Source: JBLUOA01 sp048060095 (GTDB lineage Bacteria > Pseudomonadota > Alphaproteobacteria > Rhodobacterales > Rhodobacteraceae). Taken from it: DNA of 64,000 nt. This document shows positions 24,812 to 34,672 of this stretch, piece by piece. The position numbers and the translations under genes are program-made. Each line of letters starts with the position of its first letter. The stretch's first letter is position 1. The stretch lies in NCBI RefSeq assembly GCF_048060095.1, contig NZ_JBLUOA010000001.1, positions 1,178,001 to 1,242,000 of the forward strand. Direction: 5' to 3'. The notes below the pieces were generated by a model. It did not search any database and was not told the DNA's origin. It saw only the letters and a program-made list of their open reading frames with translations.

Positions 24812-26278
24812 ATGAGCTTTACGCTGGCCATCGTTGGCCGCCCGAATGTGGGGAAATCCACGCTGTTTAACCGCCTTGTCGGGAAGCGCTTGGCGTTGGT
24901 TGATGACCAACCCGGCGTCACCCGCGACCTGCGCGAGGGTGAGGCGCGACTGGGCGATCTGCGTTTCACCGTGATCGACACGGCGGGACTTGAGGACGCG
25001 ACCGATGATTCCCTGCAAGGCAGAATGCGGCGACTGACCGAACGCGCGGTTGAAATGGCCGATGTCTGTCTGTTCATGATCGACGCCCGCGCGGGCGTTC
25101 TGGCCACTGATCAGATGTTTGCCGAAATCCTGCGCAAGAAAAACGCCCATGTCATCCTCGCCGCGAACAAGGCCGAAGGTAAAACTGGCGAGGAAGGGTT
25201 TCTTGAAGCCTATTCGCTTGGTCTTGGCGAACCGCTCCGCTTGTCCGGCGAACATGGCGAGGGGTTCGAAGACCTTTATGCGATGCTGATGCCGCTCGCC
25301 GACAGCTTTGCCGAACGGGCCGAAGCGGTGATGCCCGAGGTCGATGTCGACGTGTCCGATGATGAGGAAGACTTCTCCGGACGCTCGCGTGATTTTAATG
25401 ATGGAAAGCCGCTGCAAATTGCAGTTGTCGGCCGTCCGAATGCCGGAAAATCCACACTTATCAACCAATTGATAGGCGAAGAGCGACTGCTGACCGGGCC
25501 CGAGGCCGGGATCACCCGTGATGCGATTTCTCTGACCTTCGACTGGGCCGGAACGCCGGTCCGCATGTTCGACACCGCCGGAATGCGCAAAAAGGCGAAG
25601 GTTCAGGACAAGCTTGAAAAACTCTCCGTCTCTGACGGGCTGCGGGCGGTGAAGTTTGCCGAAGTGGTTGTCGTTTTGCTCGATGCGGCCATTCCGTTTG
25701 AACAACAAGACCTGCGTATTGCCGACCTCGCCGAACGGGAAGGGCGCGCCGTCGTCGTTGCCGTCAACAAATGGGACATTGAGGGCGAGAAGCAGGAAAA
25801 ACTGCGTGATTTGAAGGAGTCCTTCACGCGGCTTCTGCCGCAGCTTCGCGGCGCACCCCTCATTACGATTTCCGCCAAGACCGGACGCGGCATGGATCGC
25901 CTTCGCGATGCCGTCTTGCGGGCGCATGACATTTGGAACCGACGGGTGTCGACCGCCCAACTGAACCGTTGGTTGACTGGTATGGTTGAGGCGCATCCCC
26001 CCCCCGCGCCCGCAGGCCGAAGGATCAAGCTGCGTTACATGACCCAAGCCAAGACCCGCCCGCCGGGTTTTGTCGTGATGTGTTCCATGCCGGAAAAGCT
26101 GCCGGAAAGCTATTCTCGCTACCTTGTCAACGGGTTACGCGACGACTTTGACATGCCGGGCACGCCGATCCGCCTGTGGATGCGCAGCCAGTCGGATAAG
26201 AACCCTTACAAGGACAAGAAAAAGTCGACGCCGTCGCGTTTGCGCAAGCACACTGGGAAAAAACCGCTGTCGAAATAG
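24812..26278 (+). CDS. der: Ribosome assembly GTPase Der (EngA)
   Basis: Essential GTPase for 50S subunit maturation, unique in having two tandem G domains. The first P-loop is GRPNVGKST (residues 8-16) and the second GRPNAGKST (near 206). G3 motifs DTAGL and DTAGM and G4 motifs ANKAE and VNKWD are visible. A C-terminal KH-like domain ends in a basic tail. The first G4 reads ANKAE rather than the classical NKxD, which is common in alphaproteobacterial Der. It has 488 residues and lies 48 bp downstream of bamB. Confidence 0.97.
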   Translation: MSFTLAIVGRPNVGKSTLFNRLVGKRLALVDDQPGVTRDLREGEARLGDLRFTVIDTAGLEDATDDSLQGRMRRLTERAVEMADVCLFMIDARAGVLATDQMFAEILRKKNAHVILAANKAEGKTGEEGFLEAYSLGLGEPLRLSGEHGEGFEDLYAMLMPLADSFAERAEAVMPEVDVDVSDDEEDFSGRSRDFNDGKPLQIAVVGRPNAGKSTLINQLIGEERLLTGPEAGITRDAISLTFDWAGTPVRMFDTAGMRKKAKVQDKLEKLSVSDGLRAVKFAEVVVVLLDAAIPFEQQDLRIADLAEREGRAVVVAVNKWDIEGEKQEKLRDLKESFTRLLPQLRGAPLITISAKTGRGMDRLRDAVLRAHDIWNRRVSTAQLNRWLTGMVEAHPPPAPAGRRIKLRYMTQAKTRPPGFVVMCSMPEKLPESYSRYLVNGLRDDFDMPGTPIRLWMRSQSDKNPYKDKKKSTPSRLRKHTGKKPLSK

Positions 26279-26285
26279 CTGCGGC

Positions 26286-27008
26286 TTAATAGACCATCTG
26301 TCGATTGCGCGCCGTGCTGTAAACAAGCGTCGCGATCCACGACGCGGCCGCCAGCGCACCGATTGCGATCGGCGTATTCGCCGACGCGTTCTGGACCGCT
26401 ACGGCAACGAACGCCCATACCACTGCCGCCCCGTATTCCGGCGCGCGACGCAGGCGTAGCTGGATGAAGCTTGCGAATATCGTCGCCGCGATCAACCCGA
26501 TCCACGCCCAGCCAACCATGTCCGTTCCGACCCCGTAACCTGCGCCAAGCAAGGCAAGCGAAACGAAACTGGCCGCCGACAGCCACCCGGCGTAAATCGC
26601 GATGGGGGCCTGTAGGGCCCAGCGGTCTTTCCTTGGCGTGCGAAACAGGGCATCCAGTGCGGCGATCAACATGACCCAGATCAGGATCGTCGCCCAGGCC
26701 GGGCTGACCTTCGCGACCGACAGCCACGTCGCCCCAACGCCAAGGCTGACGATCAAAGGCAAACGGGTCTGGTCCCATCGACCATCTCTTGTGCGAGAGA
26801 AAAGTCCGACCCCCGCCATCAACAGCAGCCAAAGATAGATCGGCCCCCAGATCGCAAACGCATATCCGGCCGGTTGGATCGGCGGGTTCACTTGCGGGAC
26901 GGGATAGCGTTGCGGGTCGAATCCGTCAAAGCCGGGGGAAAGGAATACCGGCGCCAGCGCAAAGGCCAGCGCCGCGACAAAGGTCAGCAAGGCTTTGAGT
27001 GGGGTCAT
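26286..27008 (-). CDS. TspO/MBR-like tryptophan-rich membrane protein
   Basis: The 240-residue protein has about six hydrophobic segments and a pattern resembling the tryptophan-rich sensory protein (TspO) superfamily: PAGYAFAIWGPIYLWLLL in the first third, then WALQAPIAIYAGWLSAAS. It is longer than classical TspO (about 160 residues), so a distant member is more likely than a true TspO. Ligand and function are unknown. It is convergent with der (7 bp apart) and shares its strand with serS upstream. Confidence 0.68.
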   Translation of the reverse strand: MTPLKALLTFVAALAFALAPVFLSPGFDGFDPQRYPVPQVNPPIQPAGYAFAIWGPIYLWLLLMAGVGLFSRTRDGRWDQTRLPLIVSLGVGATWLSVAKVSPAWATILIWVMLIAALDALFRTPRKDRWALQAPIAIYAGWLSAASFVSLALLGAGYGVGTDMVGWAWIGLIAATIFASFIQLRLRRAPEYGAAVVWAFVAVAVQNASANTPIAIGALAAASWIATLVYSTARNRQMVY

Positions 27009-27062
27009 GTCAGTAGAACGTCCAATGACAGCGTTTGGTTCAATTTCGGTTGTAACCTAAAA

Positions 27063-28355
27063 TCAGGCCAGAGTTCCGTCCGCTGCCACATGCGTTTTAC
27101 CACCCAGATAAGGATGCAGAACCTCAGGCAAAGTGACCGAGCCATCCTCTTGCTGACCGTTTTCCAGAACCGCGATCAAGGCACGACCCACCGCAAGGCC
27201 AGAGCCGTTGAGCGTGTGCAAAAACTCAGGCTTACCGCCATCCGCAGGCTTGAACCGCGCGTTCATCCGCCGCGCCTGATAGTCGCCAGCGGTCGAGACA
27301 GAGCTGATTTCACGATAGGTGTTCTGACCGGGCAGCCAAACCTCAATGTCATGGGTCTTGCGCATCCCGGCGCCCAGATCGCCGGTGCAGAGCACGACGG
27401 TCCGGTAGGGCAAGCCCAGCTTTTCGAGAATCGCTTCGGCGCAGCGGGTCATGCGGTCGTGTTCCTCACCCGACAGGTCGGGGTGGACGATCGAGACCAT
27501 TTCGACCTTTTCGAACTGGTGCTGGCGCAGCATACCGGATGTGTCGCGCCCGGCGCTGCCAGCCTCGGACCGGAAACACTGCGTGTGCGCGACATAGCGG
27601 CGGGGCAGGTAGCCTTCTTCAACCACCGCACCGTTCACGAGGTTGGTCAGCGTGACCTCAGCCGTCGGGATCAGCCACCAACCATCCGTGGTCTTGTAGC
27701 TGTCTTCGCCGAATTTCGGCAGTTGGCCGGTGCCATACATCATTTCTTCGCGCACCAGCACCGGGGTCCAGGTTTCCGTCAGCCCGTGTTCCTCGATATG
27801 CGTGTTCAGCATGAACTGCGCCAAGGCCCGGTGAACCCGCGCAACGGCCCCCGACATCACGACAAATCGCGAGCCGGAGAGTTTGGCGGCAACCTCAAAG
27901 TCTAGCCCGTCTTGCACGGCAGCAAGCTCGTAATGTTCTTTCGGGTCAAAATTGAACACACGCGGCGTGCCCCAGCGGCGAATCTCGACGTTGTCGTCTT
28001 CGTCTGCACCGTCCGGGACGTCATCAAATGGGATGTTCGGCAGAGCCATCAGCAGATCGCGCAACCGGGCGTCCTCGGCCTTGGCTTCATCTTCCAGCCG
28101 GGCAATTTCTTCTTTTTTTTCAGCGACAAGTGCACGAAGGCGTTCGAATTCGGCCTCGTCGCCCTTGGCCTTTGCGGCCCCGACTTCTTTCGAGGCGGCG
28201 TTCCGCTCCGCCTGCGCCGCTTCCGAGGCCGTGATCTTGGCCCGCCGGGCTTCGTCAATCGCCAGAACCTCAGCAGACACGCCCGAAAGCCCGCGACGTG
28301 CCATACCGGCGTCAAAGCTCTCTGGGTTTTCGCGGATTGCGCGGATGTCGTGCAT
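27063..28355 (-). CDS. serS: Seryl-tRNA synthetase
   Basis: Class II synthetase for tRNA-Ser and tRNA-Sec. The N-terminal long antiparallel coiled coil (about residues 30-110, with AEFERLRALVAEKKEEIARLE) grips the tRNA long arm. The catalytic core includes the motif 2 region FRSEAGSAGRDTSGMLRQHQF and the motif 3 region NGSGLAVGRALIA. It has 430 residues. ATG 28355 begins MHDIRAIRENPESF, the conserved SerRS start; the longer upstream frame is spurious. It is divergent from yajC. Confidence 0.97.
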   Translation of the reverse strand: MHDIRAIRENPESFDAGMARRGLSGVSAEVLAIDEARRAKITASEAAQAERNAASKEVGAAKAKGDEAEFERLRALVAEKKEEIARLEDEAKAEDARLRDLLMALPNIPFDDVPDGADEDDNVEIRRWGTPRVFNFDPKEHYELAAVQDGLDFEVAAKLSGSRFVVMSGAVARVHRALAQFMLNTHIEEHGLTETWTPVLVREEMMYGTGQLPKFGEDSYKTTDGWWLIPTAEVTLTNLVNGAVVEEGYLPRRYVAHTQCFRSEAGSAGRDTSGMLRQHQFEKVEMVSIVHPDLSGEEHDRMTRCAEAILEKLGLPYRTVVLCTGDLGAGMRKTHDIEVWLPGQNTYREISSVSTAGDYQARRMNARFKPADGGKPEFLHTLNGSGLAVGRALIAVLENGQQEDGSVTLPEVLHPYLGGKTHVAADGTLA

Positions 28356-28516
28356 AGGTCCGATCCTTTGGATTGATGTTTGTTTTGCAGCCCCCATATG
28401 CCCCAAGACGTTGCGCAATTGAACCGGGAAATGTGCCCTTAGTCGCCTTGCCAAGCAAAAGGGCCACATATAGGGTGCGCGCCAGTCTGGAAACGCCGGG
28501 GCCATGACCCCGAAGC

Positions 28517-28816
28517 ATGAATGAAAGTGACGCCATGGAAGCCTTGGGCCAGTTTATTCCTCTCATACTGATCTTCGCGATCATGTATTTGCTGTTGATC
28601 CGTCCGCAGCAGAAAAAGGTGAAAGAGCATCAGGCGATGGTTGCGGCCCTGCGCCGAGGCGATCAAGTGGTCACGCAAGGCGGGCTGATCGGCAAGGTCA
28701 CTAAGGTCAAGGAAGGCGATAACGAGATCGAAGTCGAAATCGCCAGCGGCGTCAAAGTGCGGGTCATTCAATCGACCGTCGCGCAAGTGCTGAACAAGAC
28801 TGAGCCCGCGGCTTAA
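28517..28816 (+). CDS. yajC: Sec translocon accessory protein YajC
   Basis: The 99-residue protein has one N-terminal membrane helix (IPLILIFAIMYLLLIRPQQKK, the YajC hallmark LIRPQQKK) and a small cytoplasmic beta domain (GDQVVTQGGLIGKVTKV). YajC associates with SecDF-YidC. ATG 28517 is used; ATG 28535 (MEALGQF) is an equally reasonable start. secD follows after 26 bp, the standard arrangement. Confidence 0.95.
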   Translation: MNESDAMEALGQFIPLILIFAIMYLLLIRPQQKKVKEHQAMVAALRRGDQVVTQGGLIGKVTKVKEGDNEIEVEIASGVKVRVIQSTVAQVLNKTEPAA

Positions 28817-28842
28817 CAAACACTTTAGATCGGGCAGAACAC

Positions 28843-30507
28843 ATGCTGCACATCCCCCTTTGGAAGCGGGTCGTGATCTGGGCGCTTTGTGCGCTTGGCC
28901 TGTTCATGGCTTTGCCCAACGCCTTTTATCCCCGTGTCGAATTACATAACGACGCCGTGAAAGCTATTGAAATCTCGGGCGAAACGCCGGAGCTTCTGGC
29001 CGACCAAAGCGCGTGGCCGGATTGGATGCCGTCCTCTCTGGTGAACCTCGGGCTTGACCTTCGCGGCGGTGCGCATCTGCTGACCGAAGTGCGGGTAGAG
29101 GAAGTTTACAAAACCCGGATCGAAGGGATGTGGGCACCGATCCGTGACCTGCTGCGCGAAGAACGGGCAACCGTGGGCACCATCCGCTTGCAGGACGGGC
29201 CGGACGACGAACTTCGCATCCGTATTTCGCAGCCCGAGGGGATGACCCGCGCGCTGGAAGTCGTGCGCAGCTTGGCGCAACCCGTTGTGACCCTGTCCGG
29301 CGTCGGTGCCAGCGATATCGAAGTCACGGGGCAGGGCGACATTCTGACCGTCAGGCTGTCCGAACAGGAACGCGCGGCAACCGATGATCGCACCATGCAG
29401 CAATCGCTTGAGATTATCCGCCGTCGGGTGGACGAGGTTGGCACGCGCGAACCGACGATTCAGCGGCAAGGATCGGATCGTATTCTGGTTCAGGTGCCGG
29501 GTCTTGGTTCTGCGGCAGAGTTGAAGGCAATTCTCGACGTTCCGGCGAAACTAGAGTTCAAACCCGTTGTCGGTGCGCCGACGCGGGACGCAGACGCGTC
29601 GCCGGGGATCGGAAATGAACTGCTACCGTCAGTGGAGGATGAAGGGCTTTTCTACATCGTCGAACGCGCCGCCGTTGTGACGGGTGAGGAGTTGACCGAC
29701 GCGCAGCCGTCCTTTGACCAGAACAACCGCCCGGCTGTTAGTTTCCGCTTCAACCCATCCGGTGCGCGCAAGTTTGGCGACTATACGGCTGAGAACATCG
29801 GCTCTCCATTTGCGATTGTTCTTGATGAAGAAGTTATCTCTGCCCCTACGATCCAAAGCCATATTCCGGGCGGGTCCGGCATCATCACCGGGCAATTCTC
29901 GGTTGAGGAATCAACCGAGCTTGCCGTGTTGCTGAGGGCGGGGGCGTTGCCTGCGGGCCTCGACATTCTCGAAGAACGCACAATCGGGCCGGAGCTTGGG
30001 CAAGACAGTATCGACGCGGGCAAGCTCGCCTGTATCGTCGCCTTTGCTGCCGTTTTGGTATTCATGGTGCTGAGCTATGGCCTGTTCGGGCTGTTCGCGG
30101 ACATCGCGCTGCTGATCAATGTCGGGCTGATCTTCGGATTGCTTAGCGCGATTGGCGCGACGCTGACCCTGCCGGGCATTGCGGGGATTGTGCTGACCAT
30201 CGGTATGGCGGTCGATGCGAACGTGCTGATTTTTGAACGTATCCGCGAAGAACTGAAAACCGCGAAAGGCCCATCGCGAGCGATTTCGCTCGGCTATGAA
30301 AAGGCACTGTCCGCCATTCTTGACGCCAACATCACGACGTTTATTACCGCTGTGATCCTGTTTGCCATGGGCTCCGGCCCGGTGCGCGGCTTTGCCATCA
30401 CGCTTGGGCTTGGCATCCTGACATCGGTGTTCACGGCGATCTTTGTGACCCGCATCATGATCGTGATCTGGTTTGAACGTAAACGTCCCAAGACAATCGA
30501 GGTGTGA
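28843..30507 (+). CDS. secD: Protein translocase subunit SecD
   Basis: RND-superfamily motor that uses the proton gradient to pull secreted proteins across after SecA. The 554-residue protein has TM1 at the N-terminus, then the D1 motif region LGLDLRGGAHLL, a large periplasmic P1 domain, and TM2-6 near the C-terminus with IGMAVDANVLIFERIREEL. It is followed after 3 bp by secF. All expected blocks are present. Confidence 0.97.
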   Translation: MLHIPLWKRVVIWALCALGLFMALPNAFYPRVELHNDAVKAIEISGETPELLADQSAWPDWMPSSLVNLGLDLRGGAHLLTEVRVEEVYKTRIEGMWAPIRDLLREERATVGTIRLQDGPDDELRIRISQPEGMTRALEVVRSLAQPVVTLSGVGASDIEVTGQGDILTVRLSEQERAATDDRTMQQSLEIIRRRVDEVGTREPTIQRQGSDRILVQVPGLGSAAELKAILDVPAKLEFKPVVGAPTRDADASPGIGNELLPSVEDEGLFYIVERAAVVTGEELTDAQPSFDQNNRPAVSFRFNPSGARKFGDYTAENIGSPFAIVLDEEVISAPTIQSHIPGGSGIITGQFSVEESTELAVLLRAGALPAGLDILEERTIGPELGQDSIDAGKLACIVAFAAVLVFMVLSYGLFGLFADIALLINVGLIFGLLSAIGATLTLPGIAGIVLTIGMAVDANVLIFERIREELKTAKGPSRAISLGYEKALSAILDANITTFITAVILFAMGSGPVRGFAITLGLGILTSVFTAIFVTRIMIVIWFERKRPKTIEV

Positions 30508-30510
30508 TAG

Positions 30511-31479
30511 ATGCGACTTAAACTCGTCCCCTCCGAAACCAATTGGGATTTCTTTGGCCGTGCCAAGCTGACGCTTGGTATTTCGGCAGTGTTGATGGTC
30601 GTCGCGTTTGTATCGTTCCTGTTACAAGGGCTGAACTACGGCATCGATTTTCGCGGCGGGACCACGATCCGCACGCAAAGCGCGCAGGAGGTCGACGTTG
30701 CAGCCTACCGGTCCGCCATCGAACCGCTGGAATTAGGCGATGTTTCGATCACTGAGGTGTTCGATCCGTCTTTCGGCGCTGACCAGAACGTCGCGATGAT
30801 CCGCATTCAGGCGCAGGACGGCGAAGAAAGCGTGACGGCGGCGGTTGTTGAAAGCGTCCGTGTGGCTCTTCAGGCCGTCGCGTCGGATGTTGAGTTCGTC
30901 TCCGTCGAATCTGTTGGGCCGAAAGTGTCGGGCGAATTGATCCAAACAGCGGTTATCGCGGTCCTGCTCGCCATTGGGGCGGTGCTTGTGTACATCTGGC
31001 TGCGGTTTGAATGGCAGTTCGCACTTGGCGCAGTTGCGGCGTTGATCCATGACGTTATCCTGACCATCGGTGTGTTTTCCGAGGTGCAGATCAAATTCGA
31101 CCTCGCCATCATCGCGGCGCTTCTGACGATTGTTGGCTATTCGCTGAACGACACCGTGGTCGTCTTTGACCGGGTGCGGGAGAATCTGCGCAAATATAAG
31201 AAGAAGGATCTGAAAGAGGTCCTGAACCTGTCGATCAACGAAACGCTCAGCCGAACGATGATGACATCCGTGACGACGCTGCTCGCGCTTATCTCCTTGT
31301 TCGTTCTGGGCGGCGACGTGATCCGCGGTTTCGTTTTCGCGATGATCTGGGGTGTGATCGTCGGGACGTATTCGTCGATCTTCGTGGCCTCTGCGATGTT
31401 GCTTTACCTTGGCGTGAAGCGGGATTGGTCAAAGCCTGACGGGAACGCGGGCACGCAATTCTCAAACGTAGATGCCTGA
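30511..31479 (+). CDS. secF: Protein translocase subunit SecF
   Basis: Partner of SecD in the proton-driven SecDF complex. The 322-residue protein has the family motif GIDFRGGTTIRT after TM1 and the C-terminal membrane block with YSLNDTVVVFDRVRENL. It lies 3 bp after secD. Its last 8 bp overlap the next gene, a TSUP permease, suggesting readthrough into the downstream genes. Confidence 0.97.
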   Translation: MRLKLVPSETNWDFFGRAKLTLGISAVLMVVAFVSFLLQGLNYGIDFRGGTTIRTQSAQEVDVAAYRSAIEPLELGDVSITEVFDPSFGADQNVAMIRIQAQDGEESVTAAVVESVRVALQAVASDVEFVSVESVGPKVSGELIQTAVIAVLLAIGAVLVYIWLRFEWQFALGAVAALIHDVILTIGVFSEVQIKFDLAIIAALLTIVGYSLNDTVVVFDRVRENLRKYKKKDLKEVLNLSINETLSRTMMTSVTTLLALISLFVLGGDVIRGFVFAMIWGVIVGTYSSIFVASAMLLYLGVKRDWSKPDGNAGTQFSNVDA

Positions 31480-32224
31480 TTTCCTCAGCGCGGCCCTGGC
31501 CACTCCGGGGCTGGGCTGGCTGATACTTGCGATTTCAACCGCCGGCATTGTGCGCGGGTTTACCGGGTTCGGGAGCGCGCTGATTTTTGTGCCCGTCGCC
31601 GGACAGTTCCTACCACCAGCCGAAGTTATCCTCGTCATCTCAACCACCGGTATCGCCAGCACATGCGCGCTGGTGCCTCGCGCATGGGGGCAAGCCCATC
31701 GGAGCGAGGTTGCGCTGCTGGCCGGGGCCGCGATCCTTCTCGCGCCGTTTGGTATCTGGGCCATGACGCATCTTGACGAACTGACCGTGCGGTGGATCGT
31801 CGGTGTCATTTCGGCCATCACGCTCACGGCGTTGATGACGGGGTGGCGATATAGGGGTGGTATCCGACCTAGTGGATTGGCTGCAATCGGCGCAACTGGG
31901 GGTGTGGTCGGCGGTATGACGGGCCTGACCGGGCCGGTGGTGATCTTGTTCTACCTGGCCAGCGACCGCACCGCGCAGATTATTCGCGCGAATACGATCC
32001 TGTTTCTTGCCGCCCTCGATCTTGGCATTATTGTCACGTTGTTCAGCAGCCAACTGACCGACCTCACCACGATTGTCATCGGGGCGATCTTGGCAGTTCC
32101 GTATTTCGTGACAACGATGATCGGCCAAGCGCTGTTTCGACCTGGATATGAAAAGACCTACCGCTGGGCGGCCTATGCTGTCATTGCGGTCGCGGTCTTG
32201 ACCGGCTTGCCGCTGTTTGACTAG
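31472..32224 (+). CDS. TSUP-family permease (TauE/SafE-like)
   Basis: The 250-residue protein has about eight hydrophobic segments in two similar halves. The motif GIVRGFTGFGSALIFVP near the N-terminus and GVVGGMTGLTGPVVILFYL in the second half are the paired TSUP signatures. Family members export sulfite, sulfoacetate or related anions, and the direction and substrate here are unknown. It overlaps secF by 8 bp and is followed 8 bp later by a Mth938-fold gene, so it is part of the secDF-ccm gene string. Confidence 0.88.
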   Translation: MPDFLSAALATPGLGWLILAISTAGIVRGFTGFGSALIFVPVAGQFLPPAEVILVISTTGIASTCALVPRAWGQAHRSEVALLAGAAILLAPFGIWAMTHLDELTVRWIVGVISAITLTALMTGWRYRGGIRPSGLAAIGATGGVVGGMTGLTGPVVILFYLASDRTAQIIRANTILFLAALDLGIIVTLFSSQLTDLTTIVIGAILAVPYFVTTMIGQALFRPGYEKTYRWAAYAVIAVAVLTGLPLFD

Positions 32225-32232
32225 TTAGGCAC

Positions 32233-32586
32233 ATGCGCTTGAACGAGATTACCTATACCGACGCCTTGCCAATCGATGGTTACGGCCCCGGCTTTTTCCG
32301 CGTGGCGGGCGAGGTTCACGAGGGGCCTATCGCCGTTCTTCCGACCGGAATCACCGGATGGGGCGGATATGAGGATACGGCGACCCTGATCGCTGCTGCC
32401 GAGGCCACCGACGTGCTGTTCATTGGAACAGGGGCCGAGATCGCGCATATCCCCGCCGAATTCCGTGAGGCGCTGGAAAACGCGGGGATCGGCGTCGAAA
32501 TCATGGCCAGTCCCGCCGCGTGCCGCACCTACAATATCCTGCTGTCCGAAGGGCGCAGGGTGGGCCTTGCCCTGATACCCGTCTGA
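32233..32586 (+). CDS. Mth938-fold (DUF498) protein
   Basis: The 117-residue protein contains the DUF498/NDUFAF3-like signature: IDGYGPGFFRVAGEVHEGPIAV, then DVLFIGTGAE and MASPAACRTYNILLSEGRRV. Relatives include human NDUFAF3 (complex I assembly) and archaeal Mth938; the bacterial function is unsettled. It often lies next to secDF and ccm genes in alphaproteobacteria, as here. Confidence 0.87.
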   Translation: MRLNEITYTDALPIDGYGPGFFRVAGEVHEGPIAVLPTGITGWGGYEDTATLIAAAEATDVLFIGTGAEIAHIPAEFREALENAGIGVEIMASPAACRTYNILLSEGRRVGLALIPV

Positions 32587-32634
32587 CACCATTGCAGCTT
32601 TTCGCGGCTGGAAAGATAGGCTAAGCCGGGTCCG

Positions 32635-33249
32635 ATGACCCTGACCGTGCAATCCTTGGCGTGTTCCCGTGGCGGCGTCTCCATTCTGGAGGGCGTCGAT
32701 TTCACGTTGGAGCCGGGACAGGTGCTGCTTCTGCGCGGGCCAAACGGGATAGGGAAAACGACGCTGCTGCGCACGCTTGCCGGGTTGCAGCCTGCCCATG
32801 CGGGCTCGGTATCTGTTGCGACCGATCAGATGGCCTATGCAGGCCACGCGGACGGGTTGAAACCCACGCTGACCGTTACCGAAAACCTGAGCTTCTGGGC
32901 CGATATCTATGGCGGCGGCGGGGTCGCCGACGCGCTGGCTGCGTTTGATCTGACTGCCCTTGCCACACGGCAGGCGCAGAACCTGTCGGCGGGGCAGAAG
33001 CGGCGCCTCGGCCTCGCGCGGCTCTTGGTGACACACCGCCCGATCTGGCTGCTGGATGAACCGACCGTTTCGCTTGATCGTGCCAGCGTCGGGCTGTTTG
33101 AAGGGGCCGTCGCACGCCACTGCGCCAACGGCGGCAGCGCGGTCATCGCGACGCATATCGACCTTAATATCGGTGCGGACACCCTCGACCTTAGCCAGTT
33201 CAGGCCCGATTTCTCCGGCACGCCCGCGTTTGATGAGGCGTTTCTGTGA
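32635..33249 (+). CDS. ccmA: Cytochrome c maturation ATPase CcmA
   Basis: ATP-binding subunit of the CcmABCD system that releases holo-CcmE during heme attachment. The 204-residue protein has Walker A GPNGIGKTT (residues 35-43), signature LSAGQKRR and Walker B IWLLDEP. The stop overlaps ccmB by 4 bp. This gene begins the ccmABCDG run of the window. Confidence 0.95.
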   Translation: MTLTVQSLACSRGGVSILEGVDFTLEPGQVLLLRGPNGIGKTTLLRTLAGLQPAHAGSVSVATDQMAYAGHADGLKPTLTVTENLSFWADIYGGGGVADALAAFDLTALATRQAQNLSAGQKRRLGLARLLVTHRPIWLLDEPTVSLDRASVGLFEGAVARHCANGGSAVIATHIDLNIGADTLDLSQFRPDFSGTPAFDEAFL

Positions 33250-33902
33250 TCGCGCTGCTCATCCGCGACCTGAAACAAGCGACCCGCGCAGGCGGCGGCT
33301 TTGGCCTTGGCCTGTCGTTTTTCCTGATCGTTGTCGTTTTGGTGCCGTTCGGTGTTGGCCCCGATAGCGGCACTCTGTCGATCATCGCGCCGGGTGTCCT
33401 TTGGGTTGGCGCGTTGCTGTCTTGCCTATTGACGCTCGATCGGATCTTCGCGCTGGATTACGAGGACGGATCGCTCGACCTGCTCGCCACGGCGCCAATC
33501 CCGATGGAGGCTGTCGTCGGTCTAAAGGCGCTGACGCATTGGCTGGTGACAGGCGTGCCGTTGACGCTCGCAGCACCGGTGCTGGGGGTCTTGTTGAACT
33601 TGCCGACCGGAGGTTATGGCTGGCTGCTGCTGACGCTTGCAATTGGCACGCCCGCGCTGTCGATGATCGGCGCGTTCGGGGCGGCGCTGACCGTTGGCCT
33701 GCGCCGGGGCGGTTTGCTGCTGTCGCTTCTGGTGCTGCCGCTATACGTCCCGACCCTAATTTTCGGGGCCGAAGCCCTACGCCGCGGGGCAGAGGGGTTG
33801 CCAGCCACGACGCCGCTATTGATGCTGGCCGGGATCACCGCGGGGTCCATCGCGCTGCTGCCGTTCGCGGCGGCTGCGGCAATCCGCATCAATCTTCGGT
33901 GA
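33246..33902 (+). CDS. ccmB: Cytochrome c maturation permease CcmB
   Basis: The 218-residue integral membrane protein has about six helices. The CcmB-type N-terminus LLIRDLKQATRAGG and LDRIFALDYEDGSLDLL are recognisable. It pairs with CcmA as the membrane part of the ABC complex. Coupled to ccmA by a 4-bp overlap; ccmC follows after 41 bp. Confidence 0.95.
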   Translation: MIALLIRDLKQATRAGGGFGLGLSFFLIVVVLVPFGVGPDSGTLSIIAPGVLWVGALLSCLLTLDRIFALDYEDGSLDLLATAPIPMEAVVGLKALTHWLVTGVPLTLAAPVLGVLLNLPTGGYGWLLLTLAIGTPALSMIGAFGAALTVGLRRGGLLLSLLVLPLYVPTLIFGAEALRRGAEGLPATTPLLMLAGITAGSIALLPFAAAAAIRINLR

Positions 33903-33943
33903 TGCGATTGCCTATGGGCCAAAAGGACAATAGGTAAACCGCC

Positions 33944-34672
33944 ATGTCGCTTTGGGAATATGCCAATCCACGAAAGTTCATGCAGACCTCGCAGGTGCTG
34001 CTGCCGATCATTGCTGGCCTGGCGGCGGTCGCGCTGGTCGTTGGGCTTTACTGGGGCTTTTTCCATACGCCGGACGATTACCGACAAGGTTCGACCGTCA
34101 AGATCATCTTCCTTCATGTGCCGTCGGCCTTGATGGCGATTAACGCGTGGCTGATGATGCTGGTTACGTCGCTGATCTGGTTGATCCGGCGGCACCATGT
34201 GTCGGCGCTCGCCGCGCGGGCCGCGGCCCCGATTGGGATGACGATGACCCTGATCGCACTGGTGACCGGGGCCGTCTGGGGCCAACCGATGTGGGGCACA
34301 TGGTGGGCGTGGGATCCGCGCCTGACATCCTTCCTGATCCTGTTCCTGTTCTACCTCGGTTACATCGCCCTGTGGGAAGCGGTCGAAGACCCGGATACCG
34401 CCGCCGACCTTACGTCGGTCCTGTGCCTGGTCGGGTCAGTCTTTGCGCTGCTCAGCCGCTACGCTGTCAACTTTTGGAACCAAGGGTTGCATCAGGGCGC
34501 AACCTTGTCGCTTGATGCGGAAACCAATATCGATAACGCGTTTTATCTGCCGCTTCTGATCTGCATCGCGGGGTTTGTCCTGCTATTTGTGGCGCTTGTT
34601 CTGCTGCGCACACAGACCGAAATTCGCGCGCGCCGCATCAAAGCGCTCGTCGCGCGGGAGAGGGCGCAATGA
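33944..34672 (+). CDS. ccmC: Heme-handling protein CcmC
   Basis: Loads heme onto CcmE in the periplasm. The 242-residue membrane protein has the tryptophan-rich WWD-type motif WGTWWAWDPRLTS (near residue 122) and flanking His residues that ligate heme (IIFLHVPSA and LHQGATL). The stop overlaps the ccmD start. Confidence 0.96.
   Translation: MSLWEYANPRKFMQTSQVLLPIIAGLAAVALVVGLYWGFFHTPDDYRQGSTVKIIFLHVPSALMAINAWLMMLVTSLIWLIRRHHVSALAARAAAPIGMTMTLIALVTGAVWGQPMWGTWWAWDPRLTSFLILFLFYLGYIALWEAVEDPDTAADLTSVLCLVGSVFALLSRYAVNFWNQGLHQGATLSLDAETNIDNAFYLPLLICIAGFVLLFVALVLLRTQTEIRARRIKALVARERAQ

Noticed and set aside
23360..26047. An 895-codon minus-strand open frame over bamB and der
   Set aside because: It is the antisense shadow of two well-supported genes. 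High-GC codon bias leaves long complementary frames open, and it has no recognisable domains.
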